Source: Bacteroidaceae bacterium (GTDB taxonomy: Bacteria; Bacteroidota; Bacteroidia; Bacteroidales; Bacteroidaceae). From it: a DNA stretch of 64,000 bases. How positions within the stretch are numbered: the first letter of the stretch is position 1; every line of letters starts with the position of its first letter. This document shows, piece after piece, positions 1-9,034 of this stretch. Under the pieces are notes generated by a model. That model was not told the DNA's origin and did no database searches. It saw only the letters and a program-made list of their open reading frames with translations. The stretch spans positions 1-64,000 of the forward strand of contig JAFQBB010000004.1 of NCBI GenBank assembly GCA_017416805.1. Reading direction: 5' to 3'. Position numbers and translations under genes: made by a program.

Positions 1-117
1 ATCTCTTTTACCACATCTCTAACATATCGTAGAAATGGCTCTTGTACTACTTGTCTGTTTTATGTAAATCCTTCAAAGAACGCTTCTTTAATAGCACTTT
101 CTTTCCGAAAGCGGATG

Positions 118-148
118 CAAAGGTACTGCTTATTTCCGAACCGCCAAA
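118..148 (-). promoter_or_regulatory. Strong Bacteroidota-type promoter firing left out of the window
   Basis: Read on the minus strand, TTTG (148-145) is followed after 19 bp by TACCTTTG (125-118), a very good match to the Bacteroidota -33/-7 consensus. No gene on the minus strand follows before the window edge, so the transcript's gene lies off the left side. The leader contains TTCTTTGAAGGATTTACAT, which reminds me of leaders before stable-RNA operons in this group. That last point is a weak inference. Confidence 0.55.
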
Positions 149-295
149 ACTTTTGGAGAATATTTTTGAGGAAAATACAAAAAACTGGAGCAAAAGCATG
201 GGAATGAGCACTTAAAAAATATGTTATACAACATAAAACAGAGACTTGTGCGCGGTAACGGAAAGATATATATACCTTATTATATATAGGCGCGC

Positions 296-420
296 GCGGG
301 AGAAAGATAATGGGGTTAATGGGTTTGATGGGGTGAATGGGAAGAATGGGGAGAAAGGGAGGATGGGGAGACTACGGGATGGGGACTCAGAGGGGAGGGC
401 TTTCATGAAAGGAAGGGTAA
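296..420 (+). repeat. G-rich polypurine tract (non-coding)
   Basis: The plus strand is almost pure A/G with many GGGG runs spaced 5-10 nt apart (for example GATGGGGTGAATGGGAAG). It is followed at about 428-490 by two imperfect copies of a 22-bp unit containing TTTCCTAGT. The short ORFs crossing it are low-complexity and I do not support them as genes. Nothing else is recognisable in positions 149-600. Confidence 0.4.
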
Positions 421-615
421 GAATTCTTGTCAGGTAAGGGAAAATGTTTTTCCTAGTTTGGGAGAAAATATTTCCTAGTAAGGGGAAGGGAGAAGGAAGA
501 AGATACAGACTATCAAATTGTACAAACAGCAATTACTCATATCAGGAAAATAACAAATAACGTTAACAGCCATGAAAAAGGAAAGTTTATATTTCCTTCT
601 TTTTCATTTTTCTTA

Positions 616-623
616 TATTTTTG
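616..623 (+). promoter_or_regulatory. -7 box for the PIF1-like helicase gene
   Basis: TATTTTTG matches TAnnTTTG. It places transcription start near 628-630, which excludes the upstream TTG at 621 as a start codon and supports ATG 645. No clear TTTG is present at the -33 distance. Confidence 0.5.
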
Positions 624-644
624 CACATCTTTTGCATAATAGTC

Positions 645-2648
645 ATGAACCGGAAAGAATGCATAGACACGGAGAACTTCGAGTTTCAAAACGTCTTGAA
701 ACTTGTTCAATATACTCGCAATTCGGTTTTTCTAACAGGAAAAGCCGGTTCGGGCAAATCCACGTTTTTGCGATATATATGCAATAAGACAAAGAAAAAA
801 CATGTGATATTGGCTCCTACAGGAATTGCAGCTATCAATGCTGAAGGAAGTACTCTGCATAGTTTTTTCAGATTACCCTTTCACCCTTTATTACCAGACG
901 ACCCTCAATATTCTCCAAAACGAATTCGGGACACATTGCGTTACCCTTCATCGCATTGCAAACTGCTTCAAGAGGTGGAACTTATCGTCATTGATGAGAT
1001 TTCTATGGTAAGAGCAGATATCATCGATTTTATAGACAAGGTTTTGCGAATTTATACCCGAAATCTTCGCGAACCATTCGGTGGCAAACAATTGCTTTTA
1101 GTTGGTGACATCTATCAATTGGAACCTGTTGTCAAGAATGATGAAAAAGAGATTCTGAGCCGTTTCTATCCGAATCCTTATTTCTTTTCAGCACGAGTTT
1201 TTCAAGAAATGGAACTGGTGTCCATTGAATTGAAAAAGGTCTATAGACAAAAGGATGACACATTTATCAGCATATTGGATCATATCCGCATCAATACAGC
1301 CAATTCTTCTGACCTGAAGTTACTCAACACCAGGTATGGAAAAGAAATAGGCACCAATGAATTATACATAACTTTGGCAACAAAACGGGATAATGTAGAT
1401 TTCATCAACGAATGCCGTCTGAACGAATTGCCAGGTGAAGCCATTGGTTTTCAAGGAGAAATCACGGGAGATTTTCCAGAGAGTAATTTACCAACATCCA
1501 TGATATTGGAACTCAAGACGGGCGCACAAGTTATCTTTATTAAAAATGACATAGAAAAGCGTTGGGTCAATGGAACCTTGGGTACTATTTCAGGAATAAG
1601 TCTGAACGGAGAAATTATACACATTGTCACTGAAGATGGACATGAATACGATGTAGAACGTACACAATGGAATAACATCCGGTATCGATATAACGAACAG
1701 GAAAAGAAAATAGAGGAGGAGGTTTTAGGAACTTTCACTCAATTTCCTATCCGATTGGCATGGGCTATCACAGTACACAAAAGCCAAGGATTGACATTCA
1801 AGAATGCAGTTATAGATTTTACCGGTGGTGTTTTTGCTGGAGGACAGGCATACGTGGCATTGAGCCGATGCACTTCACTCGACGGATTGTATCTGAAACG
1901 AGAAATTACCCGTAGTGACATATTCGTAAAGCCCGAGATTGTACAATTTGCAGAAACCTTCAATAAAAGCCAATCTGTTGACCGTGCTTTGAAACAGGCC
2001 CAAGCAGATATCCAATATGCTAAAGCCGTAACGTCATTTGACAAAGGTGATTTCAATGAATTCTTGGACGCGTTCTTTAAAGCCATCCACTCACGTTATG
2101 ACATAGAGAAACCTAATGTACAACGTTTGATACGGAAGAAGTTGGGCATTATAAACCGACTTAAGGAAGAAAATGCCCGACTAAAAGAGCAGTTGCACAA
2201 TGAACGAACCGCATTGAAGACTTATGCTGATGAGTATCTGCAATTAGGAAATGAATGCATCACGCAGGCTCGTGACTCCCGCGCAGCCATAGCCAATTAT
2301 GACAAGGCCTTGAAATTGTATCCCCAGCATACCGATGCGTGGGTACGCAAAGGAGTGACACTGTATAATGATGGAGAAATAGACAAGGCTCTGGGTTGTT
2401 TGAATGAAGCTGTCCGCTTGAATCCTGTATTATTCAAGGCTTTTTATAATAGAGGCAAAGTGTATCTGGCCATGAAGATGTTTGATGAAGCTGCTTCTGA
2501 TTTCGACAAAGCAACCACCCTAAAGGCCGACCACAAGCAAGCACACAAACTGTTTGGAGATGCCCTACATGCTTTAGGAAAAGAGGATAAGGCCGAGATT
2601 CATTGGGAAATAGCAAGAAAGCTACAAGAGAAAGGAACGCAAAAGTGA
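645..2648 (+). CDS. PIF1/RecD2-like superfamily 1 helicase with C-terminal TPR domain
   Basis: A 667-residue ATP-dependent 5'-3' DNA helicase of the PIF1 type. Visible motifs are Walker A GKAGSGKST (residues 32-40), Walker B VIDEISM (about 113-119), motif III GDIYQLEPV, the motif containing VYRQ, and the C-terminal UvrD_C_2 motifs ITVHKSQGLTF and YVALSRC. After the helicase core comes a short coiled coil rich in Lys/Glu (about 500-530), then three to four tetratricopeptide repeats (for example AIANYDKALKLYPQHTDAW) to the end. TPRs suggest a protein partner; the partner is unknown. I chose ATG 645 because the -7 box at 616-623 overlaps the upstream TTG. The gene stands alone, 106 bp before the AsmA-like gene. 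The helicase call is firm; the in vivo role (G4 or replication-fork processing) is not shown by the sequence. Confidence 0.9.
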   Translation: MNRKECIDTENFEFQNVLKLVQYTRNSVFLTGKAGSGKSTFLRYICNKTKKKHVILAPTGIAAINAEGSTLHSFFRLPFHPLLPDDPQYSPKRIRDTLRYPSSHCKLLQEVELIVIDEISMVRADIIDFIDKVLRIYTRNLREPFGGKQLLLVGDIYQLEPVVKNDEKEILSRFYPNPYFFSARVFQEMELVSIELKKVYRQKDDTFISILDHIRINTANSSDLKLLNTRYGKEIGTNELYITLATKRDNVDFINECRLNELPGEAIGFQGEITGDFPESNLPTSMILELKTGAQVIFIKNDIEKRWVNGTLGTISGISLNGEIIHIVTEDGHEYDVERTQWNNIRYRYNEQEKKIEEEVLGTFTQFPIRLAWAITVHKSQGLTFKNAVIDFTGGVFAGGQAYVALSRCTSLDGLYLKREITRSDIFVKPEIVQFAETFNKSQSVDRALKQAQADIQYAKAVTSFDKGDFNEFLDAFFKAIHSRYDIEKPNVQRLIRKKLGIINRLKEENARLKEQLHNERTALKTYADEYLQLGNECITQARDSRAAIANYDKALKLYPQHTDAWVRKGVTLYNDGEIDKALGCLNEAVRLNPVLFKAFYNRGKVYLAMKMFDEAASDFDKATTLKADHKQAHKLFGDALHALGKEDKAEIHWEIARKLQEKGTQK

Positions 2649-2754
2649 TACTGATATGAGAAAGAGACTACTAACAATAAAGAAACGAGTAATACAATAA
2701 TGAACAAAGTAATTAACAACAAACTAATCTAAAAACTTTAATTCAGAAAACAAC

Positions 2755-5448
2755 ATGAGAAGAATTGCAAAAATTACAAGCATTGTCGTCATCTGCCTTT
2801 TAGGGTTAATGTTTGTCCTGCCAATGGCTTTCCAAGGAAAAATCAAAGAGATTGCCATTACTGAAGGAAACAAGATGCTCAATGCGGAATTCGGGTTTGA
2901 TGGTATCAACATCAGTCTTTTCCGAGAGTTTCCCAAAGCCTCGATAGGCATTGAAGGTTTTTGGCTGAGAGGAAAGGACGTATTTGAGAAGGACACATTG
3001 ATACAAGCAGGAGAACTGCAAGTAGCTGTGGATATAATGTCACTATTTGGAGATTCTGGTTTTGACATATCGAAAGTCCTTTTGGCTGACACTTACGTAA
3101 AAGCCATCGTATTAGAAGACGGACGCCCCAATTGGGATGTCATGAAGGCTGATACTACTGCACTGGAAGAGGAAGAAGACACCACCTCGCAACCCATGAA
3201 CCTCAGAATCAAACTACAGGAATTAAGTGTGGAGAATCTGCACATCATATATGATGACCGACAGAGCAATCTTTATACTCAGATACAAGGATTCAATGCC
3301 ACATGTTCGGGAGACATGACAAGCGAACATACCAAGCTTAACCTGAATGCCTTGATTCAAGCATTGACCTTCAAGATGAATGGGATTCCTTTCTTAAGTA
3401 AAGCCCGCATCGGTGCTGACCTGAATGTGGATGCCGACTTGAAGAACAACAAATTCACATTGGAAGAGAACAGTTTGAGTCTGAATGCTATCCGGGCAAA
3501 TATTGACGGATGGGTAAGTACCCCGACTGATGCCCCCATCTCAATGGATATAAAGCTAAACACATCTGAGATAAATTTCAAGGAGATTCTTTCACTTATC
3601 CCTGCCATTTATGCTAAGGACTTTGAGAGTCTGCAAGCCAATGGAACAGTAAGCCTGAATGCCTTTGCCAAGGGTGAAATGAAGGAGAACATCCTTCCTG
3701 AGTTTGAGGCCAACATGACCGTCAACGATGGTTCTTTCCGCTATCCTGCCCTACCCGCAGGCATAGATGCTATAAACATTAAAGCCTCTGTCAAGAATCC
3801 TGGAGGAGAGATGGATGCCACAGAAATCAGCATCAACCGCTTTGCTTTGAACATGTTGGGCAATGTGTTCAGTGTTACGGCCAATGTGAAATCTCCTATC
3901 AGCGATCCTGATTTCCACATGACCGCCAATGGAACATTGGATTTGGGACAAATCAAGAATGTATATCCATTGGAAGAGATGAGCCTGAATGGTATTGTTA
4001 CAGCAGACATGGATTTAGGTGGCCGCCTTTCATACATAGATAAGGGTATGTATGAGAAGTTCAAGGCCAATGGCAATATCAACTTACGTGAAATGTTGCT
4101 GAAGATGAAGGGAATGCCGGATGTAACGATAGACAAATCAACCTTCACCTTCACTCCGCAATACCTGAATCTGAGCGAGACAACCGTACACATCGGCCAG
4201 AATGACCTCACTGCCGATTGCCGTTTCGAAGACTATATGGGCTTCGCACTGAAAGGTAACACATTGGTCGGTCAGTTGAACATACACAGCAACCACTTCA
4301 ACCTGAATGATTTCATGACAGCAGAGGGCGATACCGTAATCGCTGCTGCAACAGATACGACCAGTGTTGCCCAGACAGAGGCTACAGGGGTGATTGTGGT
4401 GCCCAAGAACATTGACTTCAACATGAATGTCAACATGAATGAGGTTCTGTTCGACAAGATTACTATCGGACACATTGATGGAAAGCTACTCGTCAAGGAT
4501 GGTATTGTCAACATGAAGAACCTCTCTATGAATGCGATGGGAGGAAGTGTTGTGATGAACGGTAGCTACTCCACCGCACGAAGCGAAAGCCAACCTGACT
4601 TGAACGCCTCGTTTGCCATGAACGACCTATCCTTCTCACAGACGTTCAAGGAACTGGATATGATACAGAAGATGGCACCGGTCTTTGAGAATCTGAAGGG
4701 CAACTATTCCGGCAAGATGAGCATCAATGCCCAATTGGACAGCGTCATGTCACCAGTGCTCAACACATTGGAGGGAAGCGGAAGCCTGAGCACAAAGAAT
4801 CTGAACTTGAGTGGAGTGTCCATTCTTGACAAGATTGCCGATGCGACCAAATATACAGGACTGAAGAACTTGAGTGTAAAGGATATGAATATAGACTTCA
4901 CCATTAAAGAAGGCCGCTTGAACACCGAGCCGTTCGACATCAAAATGGGCAGCACGACACTTAACCTGACAGGTTCAACCGGCCTGGACCAGACCATTGA
5001 TTACACCGGAAAGTTGAGTTTGCCTGAATCGGCCGGTTCGTTGGGCGCACTCTCCGCGGTCAACCTGAAGATAGGAGGCACCTTCACATCTCCTAAAATA
5101 TCTGTTGACACCAAGAGTATGGCCAAAGAGGCTGTCAATGCGGTAGCTGACAAGGCTGTCGAGGCCCTTGGAGCGAAATTGGGAGTTGACTTGGCCGATG
5201 CGGAGAAGCAAAAGGATGCATTGGTGAATGCTGCCAAGCAGGCTGCCGAGAAGTTGGTAGCCGAGGCTGAGAAGCAGAAGCAGAACCTTGTGGCAAAAGC
5301 CGGCAGCAATCCGCTGAAGAAGATTGCCGCCGAGAAGGCTGGTGAGGCCGTTGTGGCTGAGGCACGCAAGCAGGGCGACCGCCTGATAGAGGAAGCGACA
5401 AAGAAAGGAGATGCTTTGATAGAGAAGGCGAAGAAAGGAGAAGAGTGA
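2755..5448 (+). CDS. AsmA-family protein with Lys/Glu-rich coiled-coil tail
   Basis: An 897-residue inner-membrane-anchored periplasmic protein. Residues 8-25 form one N-terminal membrane helix (ITSIVVICLLGLMFVLPMAF). The following body is a long beta-rich repeat region typical of AsmA/TamB-like proteins, which belong to the repeating beta-groove bridge superfamily implicated in lipid transfer to the outer membrane. AsmA signatures visible are the N-terminal block with FREFPKASIGIEGFWLRG and the C-terminal block with LNLTGSTGLDQTIDYTG followed by SPKISVDTKSM. The last 110 residues are an Ala/Lys/Glu-rich helix built from repeats of the type AEKQKxxLVxxA, predicted coiled coil. The substrate is unknown. 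The gene ends 17 bp before a bidirectional hairpin. Confidence 0.85.
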   Translation: MRRIAKITSIVVICLLGLMFVLPMAFQGKIKEIAITEGNKMLNAEFGFDGINISLFREFPKASIGIEGFWLRGKDVFEKDTLIQAGELQVAVDIMSLFGDSGFDISKVLLADTYVKAIVLEDGRPNWDVMKADTTALEEEEDTTSQPMNLRIKLQELSVENLHIIYDDRQSNLYTQIQGFNATCSGDMTSEHTKLNLNALIQALTFKMNGIPFLSKARIGADLNVDADLKNNKFTLEENSLSLNAIRANIDGWVSTPTDAPISMDIKLNTSEINFKEILSLIPAIYAKDFESLQANGTVSLNAFAKGEMKENILPEFEANMTVNDGSFRYPALPAGIDAINIKASVKNPGGEMDATEISINRFALNMLGNVFSVTANVKSPISDPDFHMTANGTLDLGQIKNVYPLEEMSLNGIVTADMDLGGRLSYIDKGMYEKFKANGNINLREMLLKMKGMPDVTIDKSTFTFTPQYLNLSETTVHIGQNDLTADCRFEDYMGFALKGNTLVGQLNIHSNHFNLNDFMTAEGDTVIAAATDTTSVAQTEATGVIVVPKNIDFNMNVNMNEVLFDKITIGHIDGKLLVKDGIVNMKNLSMNAMGGSVVMNGSYSTARSESQPDLNASFAMNDLSFSQTFKELDMIQKMAPVFENLKGNYSGKMSINAQLDSVMSPVLNTLEGSGSLSTKNLNLSGVSILDKIADATKYTGLKNLSVKDMNIDFTIKEGRLNTEPFDIKMGSTTLNLTGSTGLDQTIDYTGKLSLPESAGSLGALSAVNLKIGGTFTSPKISVDTKSMAKEAVNAVADKAVEALGAKLGVDLADAEKQKDALVNAAKQAAEKLVAEAEKQKQNLVAKAGSNPLKKIAAEKAGEAVVAEARKQGDRLIEEATKKGDALIEKAKKGEE

Positions 5449-5464
5449 AATAATATAAGGAATC

Positions 5465-5520
5465 AAACAAACGCCCCACGGACAGGCTTTCCGCCTGAGT
5501 CCGTGGGGCATTTGTTTGTG
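5465..5520. terminator. Bidirectional terminator hairpin between asmA-like gene and pepT
   Basis: ACAAACGCCCCACGGAC pairs with GTCCGTGGGGCATTTGT across a short loop. A/T-rich flanks on both sides suit termination of the two converging transcripts. Confidence 0.8.
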
Positions 5521-5542
5521 TTTGTATGTAGGGGCGGACCAG

Positions 5543-6766
5543 TTATCGGCTTGCCACCAGCTCGGCAATCTTTACGACGACTTGCATGGCTTTCTCCATA
5601 GACTGTATGGGGACAAACTCGTAGCGTCCGTGGAAGTTGAGACCTCCGGCAAAGATATTGGGGCAAGGAAGTCCCTTGAACGAGAGCTGAGCACCGTCCG
5701 TACCGCCACGGATGGCTTTCACCTGGGGAGTGACCCCCGTTGCCTGGATGGCTTGTTTGGCTATGTCGATGACGTACATTACGGGTTCTATCTTTTCGCG
5801 CATGTTATAGTACTGGTCCTTCATGTCGAGGGTGACAAGCTGCTCCCCATAGTGGGCATTTACCTTCTCCACAAGCGAGAGCATGAACTGCTTGCGCTCC
5901 TCGAAACGGGTGCGGTCATGGTCGCGGATGATGTAGCTGATGGTGGTCTGCTCCACCTCGCCTTGCAGGCCTACGAGGTGATAGAATCCTTCGTATCCTT
6001 CGGTAGTGGCCGGAGTCTCGTCAGCGGGCAAGAGGCTCATCAGGTAGTTGGCCACCAGCATGGAGTTGACCATCTTTCCTTTGGCATAACCGGGGTGTAC
6101 GTTGCGTCCCCTAACTGTGAACTTGGCTCCGGCGGCATTGAAGTTCTCGAACTCCAGTTCGCCCACTTCACTGCCGTCCATGGTGTAGGCGAACTCGCAG
6201 CCGAACTTCCGGACATCGAACTTGTGTGCTCCCAAGCCTATCTCTTCATCGGGGTTGAACCCTACGCGGATACGTCCGTGCTTCACTTCGGGGTGTTCCT
6301 TGAGCCATGCCATGGCCGACACGATTTCGGCTATTCCTGCTTTGTCGTCGGCTCCCAGAAGGGTTTTTCCGTTGGTGACGATGAGGTCCTCGCCTGTGTG
6401 GGCAAGGAGTTCGGGGAATTGTGTGGGCGAAAGGATGATTCCCTCTTCGGCACAGAGGACAATGTCCGAACCGTCGTAGTTATGGACGATGCGTGGGCTT
6501 ACGTCTGCTCCGCTACAGTCGGGGCTTGTGTCCATGTGGGCTATGAAGCCTATGGTGGGCAGGGGCTTGTCTGTATTGGCCGGCAGGGTGGCATAGAGGT
6601 ATCCATGCTCGTCCAGTTCTATTTCTTCAAGGCCGAGGTCCTCCAGTTCGGTCTTCAGGTAGCGGGCAAAGACCATCTGTTTGTCTGTGCTGGGTGTCAC
6701 CCCACTCTCTTCGCTCGACTGGGTGTCGAAGCTGACGTACTTGAGAAATCTTTCTACTAAAGTCAT
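5543..6766 (-). CDS. pepT: Peptidase T (tripeptide aminopeptidase)
   Basis: A 407-residue cytoplasmic M20-family dizinc aminopeptidase releasing N-terminal residues from tripeptides; the length is normal for PepT (about 405-410). Metal and catalytic residues are visible: [11 protein letters not shown] (His and catalytic Asp), [10 protein letters not shown] (bridging Asp), PDEEIG (general base Glu plus ligand Glu), YTMDG (Asp ligand) and LNFHGRYEF (C-terminal His ligand). The dimerisation-domain motif [12 protein letters not shown] is also present. It lies 112 bp downstream of the PurF-like gene on the same strand, so the two may be cotranscribed. Confidence 0.95.
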   Translation of the reverse strand: MTLVERFLKYVSFDTQSSEESGVTPSTDKQMVFARYLKTELEDLGLEEIELDEHGYLYATLPANTDKPLPTIGFIAHMDTSPDCSGADVSPRIVHNYDGSDIVLCAEEGIILSPTQFPELLAHTGEDLIVTNGKTLLGADDKAGIAEIVSAMAWLKEHPEVKHGRIRVGFNPDEEIGLGAHKFDVRKFGCEFAYTMDGSEVGELEFENFNAAGAKFTVRGRNVHPGYAKGKMVNSMLVANYLMSLLPADETPATTEGYEGFYHLVGLQGEVEQTTISYIIRDHDRTRFEERKQFMLSLVEKVNAHYGEQLVTLDMKDQYYNMREKIEPVMYVIDIAKQAIQATGVTPQVKAIRGGTDGAQLSFKGLPCPNIFAGGLNFHGRYEFVPIQSMEKAMQVVVKIAELVASR

Positions 6767-6878
6767 GGTATGTGATGTTTGAGGCCCACCACCAACCCTT
6801 GGGAGCGAAATGTGCTGCTGCGGTTGAGTGGTGGTCGTTAATATTCTGTTCTTTAATTATTGATCTTCATCCTCTATC

Positions 6879-8285
6879 TCAGAAGTGGCTGCTCCCGTCG
6901 AAGCAGTGTGTACAGATTTTGCACTTGGGCAGGCCGATTGCCTTCACGAGGGTTTCCACGCGGTTGAACTCGAGCGAGGTGAGACCGAACATGTCGGCAA
7001 TGCGCTGCACCATGCGGCGGTGTTCGGGCGAGTCGGCATCGGCATATTTGTCGAGGTTTCTGTTCTCGTCGCCTTCCAGTTCCTTGATGATGCGTCGGGT
7101 CATCAGTTCGAGGTCGCTCTTGCTGCTGCTGAAGCCGAGGAAGGGGCATCCGTAGATGAGTGGCGGACAGGCTATGCGCATGTGTACCTCTTTGGCTCCG
7201 TAGTCGAAGAGCATGTTCACGTTGTCCTTGAGCTGTGTGCCCCGCACGATGGAGTCGTCGCAGAAGAGCAGGCGCTTGCCTGTCATCATGGTGCGGTTGG
7301 GTATGAGCTTCATTTTTGCCACAAGGCTGCGCAGTTCCTGATTGCTGGGGGTGAAGCTGCGCGGCCATGTAGGTGTGTATTTCGATACGGCGCGATGATA
7401 GGGCACTCCCTTTCCTTCGGAGTATCCAAGGGCCATACCTACGCCAGAGTCGGGTATGCCACAGATGCAGTCCACCTCGGCCTTGTCCTTGGTGCCCATT
7501 TCGTATCCGCACTTGAAGCGCACTTCTTCGACGTTTCGCCCTTCGTAGCAGGATACGGGGAATCCGTAATATACCCATAGGAAGGAGCATATCTGCATCT
7601 GTTCCTCGGGCTTGCGCATCTGTTCGATGCCTTCGGGGCGCAGGCGCACTATCTCGCCCGGGCCTACGTAGCGTTCTATCTCGAAGTCCAGGTTGGGGAA
7701 GGCTGTCGATTCCGATGTGGCTGCATACGCGCCTTCCTTCCGGCCTATCACGATAGGGGTGCGGCCCAGACGGTCGCGTGCGGCAATGAGGCCGTCCTCA
7801 GTAAGGATGAGCATGGAGCACGAGCCTTTTACCTTATTATATACATTCTCTATTCCTTCGACAAACGACTTCCCGCGGACTATCAGCAGGGCTATCAGTT
7901 CCGTGGGGTTGGTCTTTCCCGAGCTGAGCTCGCTGAAGTGTACCCCCTCGGCCAGGAGGCTTTTCTCCAGTTCGTCCAGATTGTGGATTTTGGCCACGGT
8001 GACAATGGCGAACTTGCCCAGGTGGGAATTGATGATGATGGGTTGCGGGTCGGTATCGCTGATGACGCCTATACCCGAATTGCCCGAGAACTTGCCGAGG
8101 TTGGACTCGAACTTCGAGCGGAAATATGAACTCTCAAGATTATGGATTGAGCGTATGAAGCCCTTCTCTGTGCTGTACGTGGCCATACCCCCTCGTTTGG
8201 TTCCCATGTGCGAGTTATAGTCCGTACCGTAATACAGGTCAGTCACACAACTGCGTGTGGAGACTGTGCCAAAAAAACCTCCCAT
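6879..8285 (-). CDS. PurF-like protein: phosphoribosyltransferase domain with a degenerate glutaminase domain
   Basis: A 468-residue homologue of amidophosphoribosyltransferase, which makes 5-phosphoribosylamine in purine synthesis. The C-terminal PRTase half is intact: the PRPP loop LFCDDSIVRGTQ, IPDSGVGMALGY, and the Cys motifs YGCPFLGF and CKICTHCFDG, at places where Bacillus-type PurF binds a 4Fe-4S cluster. The N-terminal Ntn domain begins MGGFFG where active enzymes have MCGIxG, so the catalytic Cys is replaced by Gly. The AHNGNLTN glutamine-pocket motif is replaced by VTVAKIHN. The protein may use ammonia, work with another amidotransferase, or have another role. A genuine purF may lie elsewhere. 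A -7 box TAATTTTG is at 8340-8333. Confidence 0.8.
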   Translation of the reverse strand: MGGFFGTVSTRSCVTDLYYGTDYNSHMGTKRGGMATYSTEKGFIRSIHNLESSYFRSKFESNLGKFSGNSGIGVISDTDPQPIIINSHLGKFAIVTVAKIHNLDELEKSLLAEGVHFSELSSGKTNPTELIALLIVRGKSFVEGIENVYNKVKGSCSMLILTEDGLIAARDRLGRTPIVIGRKEGAYAATSESTAFPNLDFEIERYVGPGEIVRLRPEGIEQMRKPEEQMQICSFLWVYYGFPVSCYEGRNVEEVRFKCGYEMGTKDKAEVDCICGIPDSGVGMALGYSEGKGVPYHRAVSKYTPTWPRSFTPSNQELRSLVAKMKLIPNRTMMTGKRLLFCDDSIVRGTQLKDNVNMLFDYGAKEVHMRIACPPLIYGCPFLGFSSSKSDLELMTRRIIKELEGDENRNLDKYADADSPEHRRMVQRIADMFGLTSLEFNRVETLVKAIGLPKCKICTHCFDGSSHF

Positions 8286-8332
8286 ATACTTATTCTAAGA
8301 CGTTTCTATTTGTAAAGTTTGGAAATCGGGCA

Positions 8333-8340
8333 CAAAATTA
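8333..8340 (-). promoter_or_regulatory. -7 box for the PurF-like gene
   Basis: TAATTTTG on the minus strand matches TAnnTTTG and would start transcription about 40 nt before the ATG at 8285. No clear -33 element is visible. Confidence 0.4.
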
Positions 8341-8593
8341 GGAAAAAAGCGGTAAATATCGGCTACCTTCATGCCAATATTTTCATCGGCGGCTTCTTTT
8401 TTGTATCATCCGGCATGAAGGCATAGCGGTTTCAGCCACTCCGGAAAGTTGTGTCCGCCCCCCTCAAGGGAAGCCCTCTCCGCACTCCGGCCTTTTCCTG
8501 CCCGACACACTCTATGCAGAAACGTGTACAGAGGCCTATATGAAACATCCACACACGGTTGTGTAAAATATCTGTCCAAACATAGAAAAACTC

Positions 8594-8678
8594 TATCCAA
8601 AGCCTTTGGATACATATCCATAAGCTTTGTTTTTATATCCAAAGCCTTTGGATACAAATCCGAAGGCTTCGGATAGAG
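8594..8678. repeat. Four tandem 21-bp units, each an imperfect palindrome
   Basis: Successive units begin at about 8595, 8616, 8637 and 8658 and have the form ATCCAAAGCCTTTGGAT plus a 4-bp spacer; the second is degenerate and the fourth is ATCCGAAGGCTTCGGAT. Outer arms related to each other as inverted repeats (ACACGGTTGTGTAAAAT near 8552 and ATTTTACACACCCG-like sequence near 8723) flank the array. Because 21 is a multiple of 3, all frames stay open as heptapeptide repeats, so the ORFs here are not evidence of a gene. The rest of 8286-8990 shows nothing else. Confidence 0.75.
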
Positions 8679-8996
8679 AATATACAATCGTGTACGGATA
8701 GTTTCGGACAGTATCACAACAGGTTTTACACACCCGTGTCTCACCATTCTGCGCAGGCAGGTCTGAAACCACCTTCACAGCGCCTCCTCCCCTCCCACCC
8801 CAACACCTCATGCCCTACGAGGAAAGGCAAAGGGCAGCGACCGACACGGAGGACATCAGAGCCGGAGATACAGGAAATGACAATTTGTACACCACAAAGA
8901 AGGAAACAAGGACCAAAAAGTAAGGGTTATGGAAAGAAAACTGCAAAATGACACGATTTTTACCCGAATACCATCGAAAGATACAGGAAATTTGCG

Positions 8997-9004
8997 TACC
9001 TTTG
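8997..9004 (+). promoter_or_regulatory. -7 box for the XRE-cupin gene
   Basis: TACCTTTG matches TAnnTTTG. Transcription would start near 9010, which excludes the upstream in-frame ATG at 8948 and favours ATG 9035. Confidence 0.5.
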
Positions 9005-9034
9005 CCAACTCAACAGAATGAACTATATAATATA

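Noticed and set aside
224-532. 102-codon minus-strand ORF in the first 600 bases
   Set aside because: Its Phe/Pro/Ser/Leu-rich translation is the complement of a polypurine tract.
621-644. TTG start of the helicase frame at 621
   Set aside because: The -7 box at 616-623 overlaps it.
5516-6760. 414-codon open frame opposite pepT
   Set aside because: Antisense to a gene with all PepT metal-site motifs; its translation is low-quality Gly/Val/His-rich and has no domain.
8406-8811. ORFs with repeats such as YPKALD or SKGFGY
   Set aside because: They arise from a 21-bp palindromic repeat that keeps every frame open on both strands.
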